A stretch of 64,000 bases of DNA from positions 1 to 64,000 of the forward strand of contig NZ_JACESB010000001.1 of assembly GCF_013912005.1 (NCBI RefSeq), read 5' to 3'. The notes beneath the pieces are model-generated. The model was given only the letters and a program-made list of their open reading frames with translations. It ran no database searches and was not told the origin of the DNA. This stretch comes from Brevundimonas sp. (GTDB taxonomy: Bacteria; Pseudomonadota; Alphaproteobacteria; Caulobacterales; Caulobacteraceae). Shown one piece after another: positions 39,642 to 47,040 of the stretch. Made by a program: the position numbers and the translations under genes. The stretch's first letter is position 1; each line of letters opens with the position of its first letter.

Positions 39642-40406
39642 ATGACCAAGACCGCTGTCATCTATCGGATGGTGATGCCCGACCACACCTGTCCGTGGGG
39701 GCTCAAGGCCCGGCATCTTCTCAAGAGCCGGGGCTACAAGGTCGAGGACCACTGGCTCACGACCCGCGAGCAGACCGACGCCTTCAAGGCCGAGCACGGC
39801 GTCAAGACGACGCCTCAGGTCTTCATCGACGGCCAGCGTGTCGGCGGCCACGACGATCTGCGCCGCTATCTCGGTCTCAAGGTCCGCGATCCCAAGGCGA
39901 CCACCTACACGCCGGTCCTCGTCGTCTTCCTGACCACCGCCGTGATGGCGACGATGCTCAGCCTGACGATTTTTGGCACGCCGTTCACCGTGCGGGCAGG
40001 GGAGTGGTTTATCGCCCTGTCTATGATGGCCCTCGCCATGCTGAAGCTCCAGAACATCGAGAGCTTCTCATCCATGTTCCTGAACTACGACCTGCTGGCC
40101 AAGCGGTGGGTGCCATACGGCAAGGTCTATCCGTTCGCCGAGTTCGGGGCAGGCGCGTTGATGGTCGCGGGCGTCCTGACCTGGTTGTCGGTCCCGGTGG
40201 CCCTGTTCATCGGCGGCATTGGCGCGGCCTCGGTCTTCAAGGCTGTCTACATCGACAAGCGCGAACTGAAATGCGCCTGCGTCGGTGGAGACAGCAATGT
40301 GCCGCTTGGCTTCCTATCCCTGACCGAGAACCTGATGATGATCGCCATGGCGATCTGGATGCTGGTTATGCACTACGCTCTGCCGGCGTCAGCGATGGCG
40401 ATGTAG
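39642..40406 (+). CDS. Glutaredoxin-MauE fusion membrane protein
   Basis: The 254-residue protein has a glutaredoxin-like domain (residues 1-80: MVMPDHTCPWGLKARHLLKS, VKTTPQVFIDGQRVGGHDDL) with a single Cys in the CPWG site, then four membrane helices of MauE/DoxX type and a CAC motif (KRELKCACVGGDSNVPLGF). It may pass reducing equivalents or metal across the membrane. The MerR-type promoter indicates metal-induced expression. ATG 39642 follows the AAGGAG-like site. Confidence 0.8.
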   Translation: MTKTAVIYRMVMPDHTCPWGLKARHLLKSRGYKVEDHWLTTREQTDAFKAEHGVKTTPQVFIDGQRVGGHDDLRRYLGLKVRDPKATTYTPVLVVFLTTAVMATMLSLTIFGTPFTVRAGEWFIALSMMALAMLKLQNIESFSSMFLNYDLLAKRWVPYGKVYPFAEFGAGALMVAGVLTWLSVPVALFIGGIGAASVFKAVYIDKRELKCACVGGDSNVPLGFLSLTENLMMIAMAIWMLVMHYALPASAMAM

Positions 40407-40772
40407 GTTCTGTTCATGCTAGTCTAGCGGAGGCAAGTGAACGCGCAAGAATCGATTGTTAATTCGAGTTTGAGATTGTCAATACGTCTCGAAAGATTGC
40501 GCGATCACGCGGTTTTTACATCGGTCTATTTATCTAATGTTTTCAGAACCAAGCCGAACGGTCGGGCGGCGAGCCGGTGTTGAAGTAGGTGGGCCGCGAA
40601 AAAACCAACTGATTCATGATTTTATCCAGCTTAGAGCAATCGAGTGGGAATGACCGCGGTCCGACTGCGGACGGATTTCCGCCGTCGCCTGCCCAGTTCC
40701 GGGGATGCTCCCGCCACGGGTCCGACCGACGCTCGAGGGTGGCCGCGACCGGCCGCCAGCGAGGCATACGTC
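40407..40772. other. 366-base AT-richer gap, possible edge of the accessory region
   Basis: No supported full gene lies here. Bases 40430-40620 are much AT-richer than the flanks. On the minus strand 40617-40543 reads a 24-codon frame (FSRPTYFNTGSPPDRSAW) that looks like the start of a longer protein, possibly a NudC-type N-terminus, cut short by a stop; this is weak. Accessory genes lie to the left and stress/respiration genes to the right, so an element boundary is plausible. I saw no flanking att repeats. Confidence 0.4.
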
Positions 40773-40961
40773 ATGTCCGACGCGCAGCGCCCGGGACCTC
40801 CGCCGGGCTTTCCCCTGAACCCGGAGGAGGCTGCGCACCGCGCCGAGGCGGGCCGATGCCGCGACGAGGCGATGCGGACCCGCAATCCGTTCCGGTCGGC
40901 GCGGCTGCATGCCCGGGCCGACCGCCACGTCGCGGCGGCGCGGAAACTTCGGGAAGCCTGA
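40773..40961 (+). CDS. Small unknown protein
   Basis: The 62-residue soluble protein (MSDAQRPGPPPGFPLNPEEA...) has a Pro-rich start and a basic helical end (RSARLHARADRHVAAARKLR). No family is recognised. ATG 40773 is preferred to the frame start at 40644 since upstream codons are irregular. It is convergent with the next gene, 4 bases apart. It could be spurious, but codon use matches its neighbours. Confidence 0.45.
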   Translation: MSDAQRPGPPPGFPLNPEEAAHRAEAGRCRDEAMRTRNPFRSARLHARADRHVAAARKLREA

Positions 40962-40965
40962 GCCG

Positions 40966-41556
40966 TCAGAGCGCCCGGGCGCCGAGCTTCTCCATGCGCC
41001 GCAGGATCGCCTCCCGGTCGCGACGGATCTCGATGCCGCCCAGCACCGTGTCGCGGATCGGCCCGAACCCGACCAGGGCCAGGATGCTGCGCCTCAGGGC
41101 CGCCAGCGAGTGGCCGAGGTAGAAGATCCGGAACACCGGAGCGGGCATGCCCATGGTCACGATGATGCGCGCCGACCGCCCCCTGAGACGGCCGCCGCCG
41201 GGCGCCGCCGCCTTGCCGCCGAAGGCGAAGGCGGGGCGGAAGGTCTGCTCCAGCAGCGCCTTGAGGCGGGCCGGCATGCCGCCGAGCCACAGCGGATAGA
41301 TCAGCACAAGGTGTTCGGCCCAGGCGATGTCGTCCTGGACCGCCCGCACGCCGGCGGGGGGCGCGGCGTCCTCCCAGTCGGCCCGGCCGGCGAGGGTGGG
41401 GAAGTCCATCGCCGAGAGCTGCAGTCGCCGGACCTCGTGCCCGGCGTCGAGCGCGCCCCGGGCGTAGGCGTCGGCGAGGGCGTGGCCGAAGCGCGCGGGG
41501 TCCGGATCGGGATGGCCGTCGAGGACGAGGATGCGCCGGGGGATCGGGCCGGACAT
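40966..41556 (-). CDS. Flavodoxin-fold NAD(P)H dehydrogenase (quinone) family protein
   Basis: The 196-residue protein has the flavodoxin-fold start RRILVLDGHPDPDPARFGHA and the FMN/quinone-site block LVLIYPLWLGGMPARLKALL then EQTFRPAFAF, as in NQO/KefF/MdaB relatives. It would reduce quinones or electrophiles with NAD(P)H. It follows the USP gene by 12 bases and likely shares the FNR-box promoter. Confidence 0.82.
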   Translation of the reverse strand: MSGPIPRRILVLDGHPDPDPARFGHALADAYARGALDAGHEVRRLQLSAMDFPTLAGRADWEDAAPPAGVRAVQDDIAWAEHLVLIYPLWLGGMPARLKALLEQTFRPAFAFGGKAAAPGGGRLRGRSARIIVTMGMPAPVFRIFYLGHSLAALRRSILALVGFGPIRDTVLGGIEIRRDREAILRRMEKLGARAL

Positions 41557-41568
41557 GATCCTGGACCG

Positions 41569-42399
41569 TCAGTGCGCCAGGCAGAGGCAGACCGGGCTCT
41601 CGGCCAGCAGGTCGCGGGTCACCCCGCCCAGCGCCCATTCGCGCAGGCGGGCGTGGCCGTAGCCTCCGGCCACGATCAGCCCGGCCTCGCGCGCTTCGGC
41701 CTCGGCGAGGATCTGCTGGCCGGCCGGCGCGTCGACCGGCGCGGCGACGACGGGTTCCGCCGCCACGCCATGCCGGGCCAGGTGCCGCGCCACCTCGTCG
41801 AGTTCGGCGGCGGCCGCCTCGCGGTCGTCATCGGCGCGGATGGCGAACAGGGTTACGGCCCCGCTGCGCTGGAGCAGGGGGAGGGCGCCGGCGAGGGCGA
41901 GCCGGGCCTCGCGGCAGTCCTTCCAGGCGACCAGGGCGGGGGCGCCGAGCGGCTCCCGGCGGCGCTCCGGCGGAGCGGCGAGGACCGGACGGCCGCAGCC
42001 CATCAGCACGTCGGCGGCGTCAGGGGCGTGGTAGGGGGACCGCGGGTTGCGCGCCCCGACCACGACGAGGTCGGCGGCGCGGCTGGCGCGGATGCACAGC
42101 TCGCCGGGGTAGCCGACCTGCCCGCGCCAGTCGGCGCGCACCTCGCGCCGCGCGACGATGTCGAGGAAGCCCTTGCGGGCCCGCTCCACGTCGGCCCGGG
42201 CCATGTCGTGGTAGAGGGTCATCAGCTCCCCGACCATCGCCCCGCCGGCCAGCGGATCGTACAGCGGCGGGGACACGGCCTCGGCCCCGAGACCGGTGAG
42301 GTGGGCGTCGAAGGCGGCGGCGAGGTCGCAGGCGAGCTCGACGCGGCTGTTGCTGGCGGGACCTTCGTCCACGGCGACAAGCAGGCTTCTGTAGGTCAT
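41569..42399 (-). CDS. Tandem-domain universal stress protein
   Basis: The 276-residue protein has two USP domains. The first begins YRSLLVAVDEGPASNSRVEL and ends RAADLVVVGARNP; the second begins GAPALVAWKDCREARLALAG and ends AGLIVAGGYGHARLREWALG, with the G-x2-G-x9-G(S/T)-like ATP site. Such proteins are typically induced by low oxygen or stress. Its start lies 47 bases from a perfect FNR/FixK box. Confidence 0.87.
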   Translation of the reverse strand: MTYRSLLVAVDEGPASNSRVELACDLAAAFDAHLTGLGAEAVSPPLYDPLAGGAMVGELMTLYHDMARADVERARKGFLDIVARREVRADWRGQVGYPGELCIRASRAADLVVVGARNPRSPYHAPDAADVLMGCGRPVLAAPPERRREPLGAPALVAWKDCREARLALAGALPLLQRSGAVTLFAIRADDDREAAAAELDEVARHLARHGVAAEPVVAAPVDAPAGQQILAEAEAREAGLIVAGGYGHARLREWALGGVTRDLLAESPVCLCLAH

Positions 42400-42445
42400 G
42401 GTGCGTCTCCTGATGCAACCAAACCGTCCCCCGGAAGCTCGCGCC

Positions 42446-42459
42446 TTGATCAGGATCAA
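42446..42459. promoter_or_regulatory. FNR/FixK box between USP and cytochrome c genes
   Basis: TTGATCAGGATCAA matches the FNR/FixK consensus TTGAT-N4-ATCAA in all fixed positions. It lies midway between the divergent USP (start 42399) and cytochrome c (start 42507) genes and can serve both. The local Crp/Fnr regulator at 46085-46738 has the matching recognition helix. Confidence 0.85.
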
Positions 42460-42506
42460 GGATCGGCGCGGCCGGACCCGTCAGCGTGAATCGAGCGAGA
42501 CATCCC

Positions 42507-42884
42507 ATGTTCAGAGGCCTTCCCGTCATCGCCCTTCTGGCCCTCGCCTGCGCCGCCTGCGGCGGGCGACCCGACGCCGTCGCGCCGGTCGCGGCCGCCG
42601 GTCCCGGGGAGGCGGCGGCGCTGCGCGGCGAGCGGCTGGCGACGACCACCTGCGCCCGCTGCCATGCGGTGGGACCGTCCGGCGCCAGTCCCCTGCCGGC
42701 GGCGACCCCCTTCCGGGAGCTGGTTCACCGCTATCCGCTGGACCGGCTGGAGCAGGCGCTGGAGGAGGGACTGGTGACCACCCACCCCGCCATGCCGCGC
42801 TTCGTCTTCCGGGCGGGGGAGATCGACGACCTCGTCGCCTGGCTGGAGCGCGTGCAGGCGCAGGAGACCGCCCCGCCCGCCTGA
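42507..42884 (+). CDS. Small class I cytochrome c, lipoprotein-like
   Basis: The 125-residue protein has a signal sequence (LPVIALLALACAAC) with a possible lipobox, one haem site CARCHAVG near residue 49 and an axial Met candidate in TTHPAMPRFVF near 95. It would carry electrons in the periplasm or at the membrane. GTG 42486 would add 7 residues. An FNR box is about 48 bases upstream, which fits low-oxygen expression. Confidence 0.85.
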   Translation: MFRGLPVIALLALACAACGGRPDAVAPVAAAGPGEAAALRGERLATTTCARCHAVGPSGASPLPAATPFRELVHRYPLDRLEQALEEGLVTTHPAMPRFVFRAGEIDDLVAWLERVQAQETAPPA

Positions 42885-42892
42885 AGGCCGGC

Positions 42893-42906
42893 TTGATCCG
42901 GATCAA
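42893..42906. promoter_or_regulatory. FNR/FixK box before the second USP gene
   Basis: TTGATCCGGATCAA is a perfect palindromic match to TTGAT-N4-ATCAA, 52 bases before the start of the USP gene at 42959 and 8 bases after the cytochrome c stop. Confidence 0.85.
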
Positions 42907-42958
42907 GGACGGTCCGCGCGCCCGGCGGCAGCATTCTCGTTGAAAGGGAGTATCCGTC

Positions 42959-43819
42959 ATGAGCCTGAAACGACTTCTCGCCCTGGCCTCGGGCGGCGGC
43001 GGCGACGCCGCGGGGCTGTCGTTCGCGGCCTGGCTGGCGCGCCAGCACGACTCGGTCGCGGAGGTGCTGCCGGTCTACGCCGACTCGGCGGCCGACATGA
43101 TCGCCCTCGGCATGACCCTGGGCGCGACCCTGTCCCGCGAGGCGGTGGAGCAGCTGGCGGCGGCGGAGAAGGAGGTCCACGGGCGCATCGTGGCGGCGGC
43201 CCGGCAGGCGGCGGAGGCGGCGGACCTCGCCTTCGGGCCTGGCGAGGGGGCGCCGCGGATGAGCGTGCTGACGCGCGGCCTGCAGCCCGCCCACGCCCTG
43301 TCCCGCGAGACAGCGCTGGCCGACCTCGTGGTGCTGGGGCAGGGGGCCCTTGCCACCGGCCCGGGCCAGCAGCTCGCCGGACAGGCCCTGATCGTCGACC
43401 GGGCGCCGCTGCTCGTCGCCCGCGGCGACCCCGACCGCCTCGGCGGCCCGGCGGCGATCGCCTGGGACGGCAGTCCGCAGGCCGGGCGCGCCGTGCGGGC
43501 GGCCCTGCCGCTGCTGGCGCAGGCCAGCGCGATCCTTGTGCTGCAGTGCGTGACCGGGCTGGACCGGCAGGCGGGCGATCCCGACATCGACGGCCTGAAC
43601 CGGTATCTGAAGCTGCACGGGGTCGGGACGGGCGTGGCCGTTCTCGTCGAGGGTGCGGACGAGGGGGCCGCGCTCGTCGGCGCCGCCCGGGGACGCGAGG
43701 CCGGCCTGCTGGTGGCGGGAGCCTGGGGCCACTCGCGGCTCCGCGAGACGGTCTTCGGCGGCGCGACCCGCGCCTTCCTGCGCGCCGGCGACGGACCCAG
43801 CCTGCTGCTGGCGCACTGA
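42959..43819 (+). CDS. Tandem-domain universal stress protein
   Basis: The 286-residue two-domain USP has a first half starting KRLLALASGGGGDAAGLSFA and a second half starting PAAIAWDGSPQAGRAVRAAL and ending AGLLVAGAWGHSRLRETVFG. A good ribosome-binding site (AAGGGAG) precedes ATG 42959, and an FNR/FixK box lies 52 bases upstream. It is followed by the LysE-family gene. Confidence 0.87.
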   Translation: MSLKRLLALASGGGGDAAGLSFAAWLARQHDSVAEVLPVYADSAADMIALGMTLGATLSREAVEQLAAAEKEVHGRIVAAARQAAEAADLAFGPGEGAPRMSVLTRGLQPAHALSRETALADLVVLGQGALATGPGQQLAGQALIVDRAPLLVARGDPDRLGGPAAIAWDGSPQAGRAVRAALPLLAQASAILVLQCVTGLDRQAGDPDIDGLNRYLKLHGVGTGVAVLVEGADEGAALVGAARGREAGLLVAGAWGHSRLRETVFGGATRAFLRAGDGPSLLLAH

Positions 43820-43847
43820 AGGTGGCGGCGACGATCGCGATGGCGCG

Positions 43848-44486
43848 ATGACGTTCGGCCTCTCCGTCGACCCGGCGGTCCTGCCGGCCTTCGCGCTCGC
43901 CATGGTGCTGGTCGAGCTCACGCCGGGGCCGAACCTGGCCTGGCTCGGCCTGCTGGGCGCCGCGCGGGGGCGCCGGGCGGGCTTCGCCGCCGTGGCCGGG
44001 ATCACCCTGGGCCTGGCCGTCTGGCTGCTGGTGACCCTGCTGGGCCTGACGCAGACGCCGCTGTTCTCGCCGGCGGGGCTGGAAGCGCTGCGCTGGGCGG
44101 GGGTCGTCTACATGCTCTGGCTGACATGGGACTCGCTCCGGCCCCCGCGCCGGCCCGCCGACCTCCCGCTCCGGGCTTCACCCGTCCTGCGAGGACTCGC
44201 CGCCAACCTGCTGAACCCGAAGGCGGCGATCTTCTACATCGCCCTGCTGCCGGGGTTCATCCGCGATGCGGCGGGACCCGTCAGCGCCCAGATCCTGACC
44301 CTGGGGCTGCTGCACATCGGCATCAGCGTGGTCATCCACAGCGCGGCCGTGCTCGGCGCCGCGGAGGCCGCGGCCCGGCTGCCCGCCGCCTGGTCGACCG
44401 CCCTGCGCCTCGCGCTGGCGGCGGGGCTGCTGGCGAGCGCGGCCTGGCTGGCCCTGCTTCCGCTGACCGGAGAGACCGCGCCATGA
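43848..44486 (+). CDS. LysE/RhtB-family exporter
   Basis: The 212-residue protein has six membrane segments and the family signature VLVELTPGPNLAWLGLLGAA near residue 20 (the conserved TPGPN), plus AANLLNPKAAIFYIALLPGF. These proteins export amino acids or small metabolites; the substrate cannot be told. ATG 43848 is used. Its stop overlaps the next start. Confidence 0.87.
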   Translation: MTFGLSVDPAVLPAFALAMVLVELTPGPNLAWLGLLGAARGRRAGFAAVAGITLGLAVWLLVTLLGLTQTPLFSPAGLEALRWAGVVYMLWLTWDSLRPPRRPADLPLRASPVLRGLAANLLNPKAAIFYIALLPGFIRDAAGPVSAQILTLGLLHIGISVVIHSAAVLGAAEAAARLPAAWSTALRLALAAGLLASAAWLALLPLTGETAP

Positions 44487-46063
44487 CCGTCCGCCTGACC
44501 TTCCACGGCGCCGCCGAATGCGTGACGGGGTCGTGCCTGCTGCTGGAGACGGGCGGCCGTCGCGTGCTGGTGGACTGCGGCATGTTCCAGGGGCCGAAGA
44601 CCCTCAAGGCGCTGAACTACGACGCCTTCCCCTTCGACCCCGGCTCGATCGACGCCGTCCTGCTGACCCACGCCCACATCGACCACTCGGGCCTGCTGCC
44701 CAAGCTGGTGCGCGCCGGCTTCTCCGGCGCCATCCACGCCACCGCGGCGACGCGGGATCTCTGCGAGGTCATGCTGGCCGATGCGGCGGGCATCCAGGAG
44801 AGCGAGGTGCGGCGGCTCAACCGGCGGAACGCCCAGCGCGGCCTGCCGCCGGTCGAGCCCATCTACACGACGGCCGACGTCGAGCCGACGCTGCGCCGCT
44901 TCCAACGGGTGAAGCCCGGGGAACGGACGGCGATCTGCGACGGCGTCGCGGCCATGTGGTGGCCGGCCGGGCACATGCTGGGGGCGTCGTCGATCGAGGT
45001 CCGGGCCGGGGAGGGCGACGGCGGCGTGAGCCTGCTGTTCTCCGGCGACGTCGGGTCCCGGCGGCAGCCCTTCCTGCCGCGGCCGGACGGCCCCGTGGGC
45101 GTGGACCATGTCATCCTCGAGAGCACCTACGGCGACCGCGAGCGCATCGAGCTCGAGCTGGACGCCCGCCGCCGGGCGCTGGCGGCGGAGCTGCGCGAGG
45201 CCCGCGCCGCGGGCGGGCCTCTGCTGATCCCGACCTTCGCCGTCGGGCGGGCGCAGGAGCTGGTGCTGGACCTGCTGGCGGTGATGGAGGCGGAGCCTGA
45301 TCTCGCCACCGAGATCTTCCTCGACTCGCCGCTGGCCATCGAGGCGACGGAGGTGTTTCTCCGGCGCGGCTGGAATCCGGAGAGCGGCGAGAATCCCTTC
45401 GAGCCGTTGCGGCGCGCGAAGCGGCTGCACCATCTGACCCACCCGCAGGACAGCGACGGTTTGCACCGGCTTTCCGGGTGGCACGTGATCCTCGCCGGCA
45501 GCGGCATGTGCGACGCCGGCCGGATCCGCAAGCACCTGAAGCGGCTGCTCTGGCGGCGGGAGACGACCGTGCTGATGACCGGCTACCAGGCGGCGGGCAC
45601 GCTGGGGCGATTCCTGCTGGAGGGGCGAAGCGCGGTGCGCATCCAGGGCGAGGAGGTGCGGGTGGCGGCGCGCATCCGCAGCCTCGACTGCTACTCCGGC
45701 CACGCCGACGCGACCGAGCTGGTGGAATGGCTGGGCGAGCGGGGGACGGTGTCCGGCGCCGTCCTCCTCAACCACGGGGAGCCGGAGGCGGTCGCCGCCC
45801 TCGCCGGCCGGCTGGGCGCGGGCGGCTGGCGCGCCGTGCCCGCGGAGCTCGACCGCACCTACGTCCTCGGGCCGGATTCGTTCGAGGTCCTGCGAGGCGG
45901 CGGCGCCCGACTCTCGCCCGGCCAGCCGACCCGCCCCGACTGGCACAACGATCGCGCCGCCCTGCTGGTGGCGCTCAACGAGGTCCTTCAGGGGATGCCC
46001 GACGACGCCCGCCGCGCCGACCTGCTGCGGCGACTGGCGCTGACGGTGGAGGCGGAGCGCTGA
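44483..46063 (+). CDS. Beta-CASP metallo-beta-lactamase-fold RNase-like protein
   Basis: The 526-residue protein has MBL motifs LTHAHIDHSGLLPKL (HxHxDH) and GHMLGASSIEV, the beta-CASP motifs PTFAVGRAQELVLDLL and GSGMCDAGRIRKHLKRLLW, and a C-terminal HADATELVEWLGE. This is the Ysh1/MTH1203-like group, RNA nucleases in the members studied. It lies in an FNR-box operon with USP and LysE, a frequent but unexplained pairing. Confidence 0.88.
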   Translation: MTVRLTFHGAAECVTGSCLLLETGGRRVLVDCGMFQGPKTLKALNYDAFPFDPGSIDAVLLTHAHIDHSGLLPKLVRAGFSGAIHATAATRDLCEVMLADAAGIQESEVRRLNRRNAQRGLPPVEPIYTTADVEPTLRRFQRVKPGERTAICDGVAAMWWPAGHMLGASSIEVRAGEGDGGVSLLFSGDVGSRRQPFLPRPDGPVGVDHVILESTYGDRERIELELDARRRALAAELREARAAGGPLLIPTFAVGRAQELVLDLLAVMEAEPDLATEIFLDSPLAIEATEVFLRRGWNPESGENPFEPLRRAKRLHHLTHPQDSDGLHRLSGWHVILAGSGMCDAGRIRKHLKRLLWRRETTVLMTGYQAAGTLGRFLLEGRSAVRIQGEEVRVAARIRSLDCYSGHADATELVEWLGERGTVSGAVLLNHGEPEAVAALAGRLGAGGWRAVPAELDRTYVLGPDSFEVLRGGGARLSPGQPTRPDWHNDRAALLVALNEVLQGMPDDARRADLLRRLALTVEAER

Positions 46064-46084
46064 CGTTCGGGTGACCGTACCGCG

Positions 46085-46738
46085 TCAGGCCGCGGCGAGG
46101 GTCTCGAGACGCGGGGACCGGCGGATCCGGAAGCGGCGGGCGCCGAGGAACTCGACCACGCCCTCGGCCTGCAGGCGGCCCAGCATGCGCGAGATGGTCT
46201 CGATGGTGAGGCCGAGATAGTCGGCCATGTCCTGCCGGCTCATGGGCAGGAACACCACATCGCCGCGGAAGCGGTCGGCGATGTCGAACAGGAACTGGGC
46301 GACCTTCTCGTAGGCGGTGGCGCGGCCCAGCAGCAGCATATGCGACTGGGTCCGCCGCAGCTCGGAGGCCGTGGCCTGCCAGATCATCCGGTCGAGATGA
46401 TGGTCGCCGTAGGCGGCGGAGCCGGAGCGGCGCAGGGCGAGCACCTCGCACGCCGACAGGGCTTCCGCGGAGAACCGGTGCACGGCCGCGATCTCCACCC
46501 CGAGGACGTCGCCCGGATAGTAGAAGTCGCCGATCTGGCGGCGCCCGTCGGCGAGCAGATGGGTGGTCCGCACGACGCCGCTGACCAGCCGGTAGACCAG
46601 GTCGGCGTCCTCGTCCTGGGCGTAGATCTCCGCGCCGGGGGCGAAGTGCAGCCGGGCGGCGCCGGCCCAGTCGTCAGGGACTCCCGGTCCCCGGGCGGTC
46701 GGTTGGGTCGAAAGCTCGAGGGACATGCTGGCCTCCAT
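46085..46738 (-). CDS. Crp/Fnr-family regulator, FixK-like
   Basis: The 217-residue protein has a cyclic-nucleotide-fold N-terminus (FAPGAEIYAQDEDADLVYRL, DFYYPGDVLGVE) and an HTH at about residues 160-195 (SRQDMADYLGLTIETISRML) with the E-x2-SR recognition pattern of Fnr/FixK, which reads TTGAT. It has only one Cys (SACEVL), so it cannot hold Fnr's [4Fe-4S] cluster; it is FixK/DNR-like. It probably acts on the boxes at 42446, 42893 and 48410. Start at 46738 or 46726. Confidence 0.87.
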   Translation of the reverse strand: MEASMSLELSTQPTARGPGVPDDWAGAARLHFAPGAEIYAQDEDADLVYRLVSGVVRTTHLLADGRRQIGDFYYPGDVLGVEIAAVHRFSAEALSACEVLALRRSGSAAYGDHHLDRMIWQATASELRRTQSHMLLLGRATAYEKVAQFLFDIADRFRGDVVFLPMSRQDMADYLGLTIETISRMLGRLQAEGVVEFLGARRFRIRRSPRLETLAAA

Positions 46739-46790
46739 CTCTCGCGACCGAACCTAGTCGCAGGGGCGGACCCGCACATCCCGGGAGCCT

Positions 46791-46816
46791 TCCCTAAGGG
46801 CGGCTCCCTAAGGGCG
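46791..46816. repeat. Two direct repeats TCCCTAAGGGCG upstream of the Crp/Fnr gene
   Basis: TCCCTAAGGGCG occurs at 46791-46802 and again at 46805-46816, 14 bases apart. Each copy contains the near-palindrome CCCTAAGGG. They lie 53-78 bases before the regulator start, a position suited to transcription control. I do not know the binding protein. Confidence 0.7.
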
Positions 46817-46836
46817 AATACGTAGCGCGCCCGGCG

Positions 46837-47040
46837 TCAGGAGAAGGCGACGCCTGACTTCAGCCCGAGGCGACGGAAGATCATGGCCGCCGGACAAAAG
46901 CCCGTGATCGAGGCCTGCACGAGGTTGGCCCCCACAAAGACGGTCAGCCAGGTCCAGCCGGGGTGGACCCAGTGCGCCAGCGCCAGACTGGTCAGGATCA
47001 TGAATCCGGCGAACATCATCACGGCGCGGTCGAGCGTCAT
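46837..47040 (-). CDS. DUF2892 (YgaP-type) inner-membrane protein
   Basis: The 67-residue protein has two membrane helices (FAGFMILTSLALAHWVHPGW and WLTVFVGANLVQASITGFCP) and the DUF2892 motif GFCPAAMIFRRLGLK. This domain is found alone or fused to rhodanese in sulfur-handling proteins. It overlaps the sqr stop, forming an sqr-DUF2892 operon. Confidence 0.87.
   Translation of the reverse strand: MTLDRAVMMFAGFMILTSLALAHWVHPGWTWLTVFVGANLVQASITGFCPAAMIFRRLGLKSGVAFS

Noticed and set aside
39576-40406. Mercury-resistance (mer) operon suggested by the mer-like operator
   Set aside because: No merT, merP or merA is present, and the regulator lacks the MerR Cys82 and has CueR-type loop spacing.
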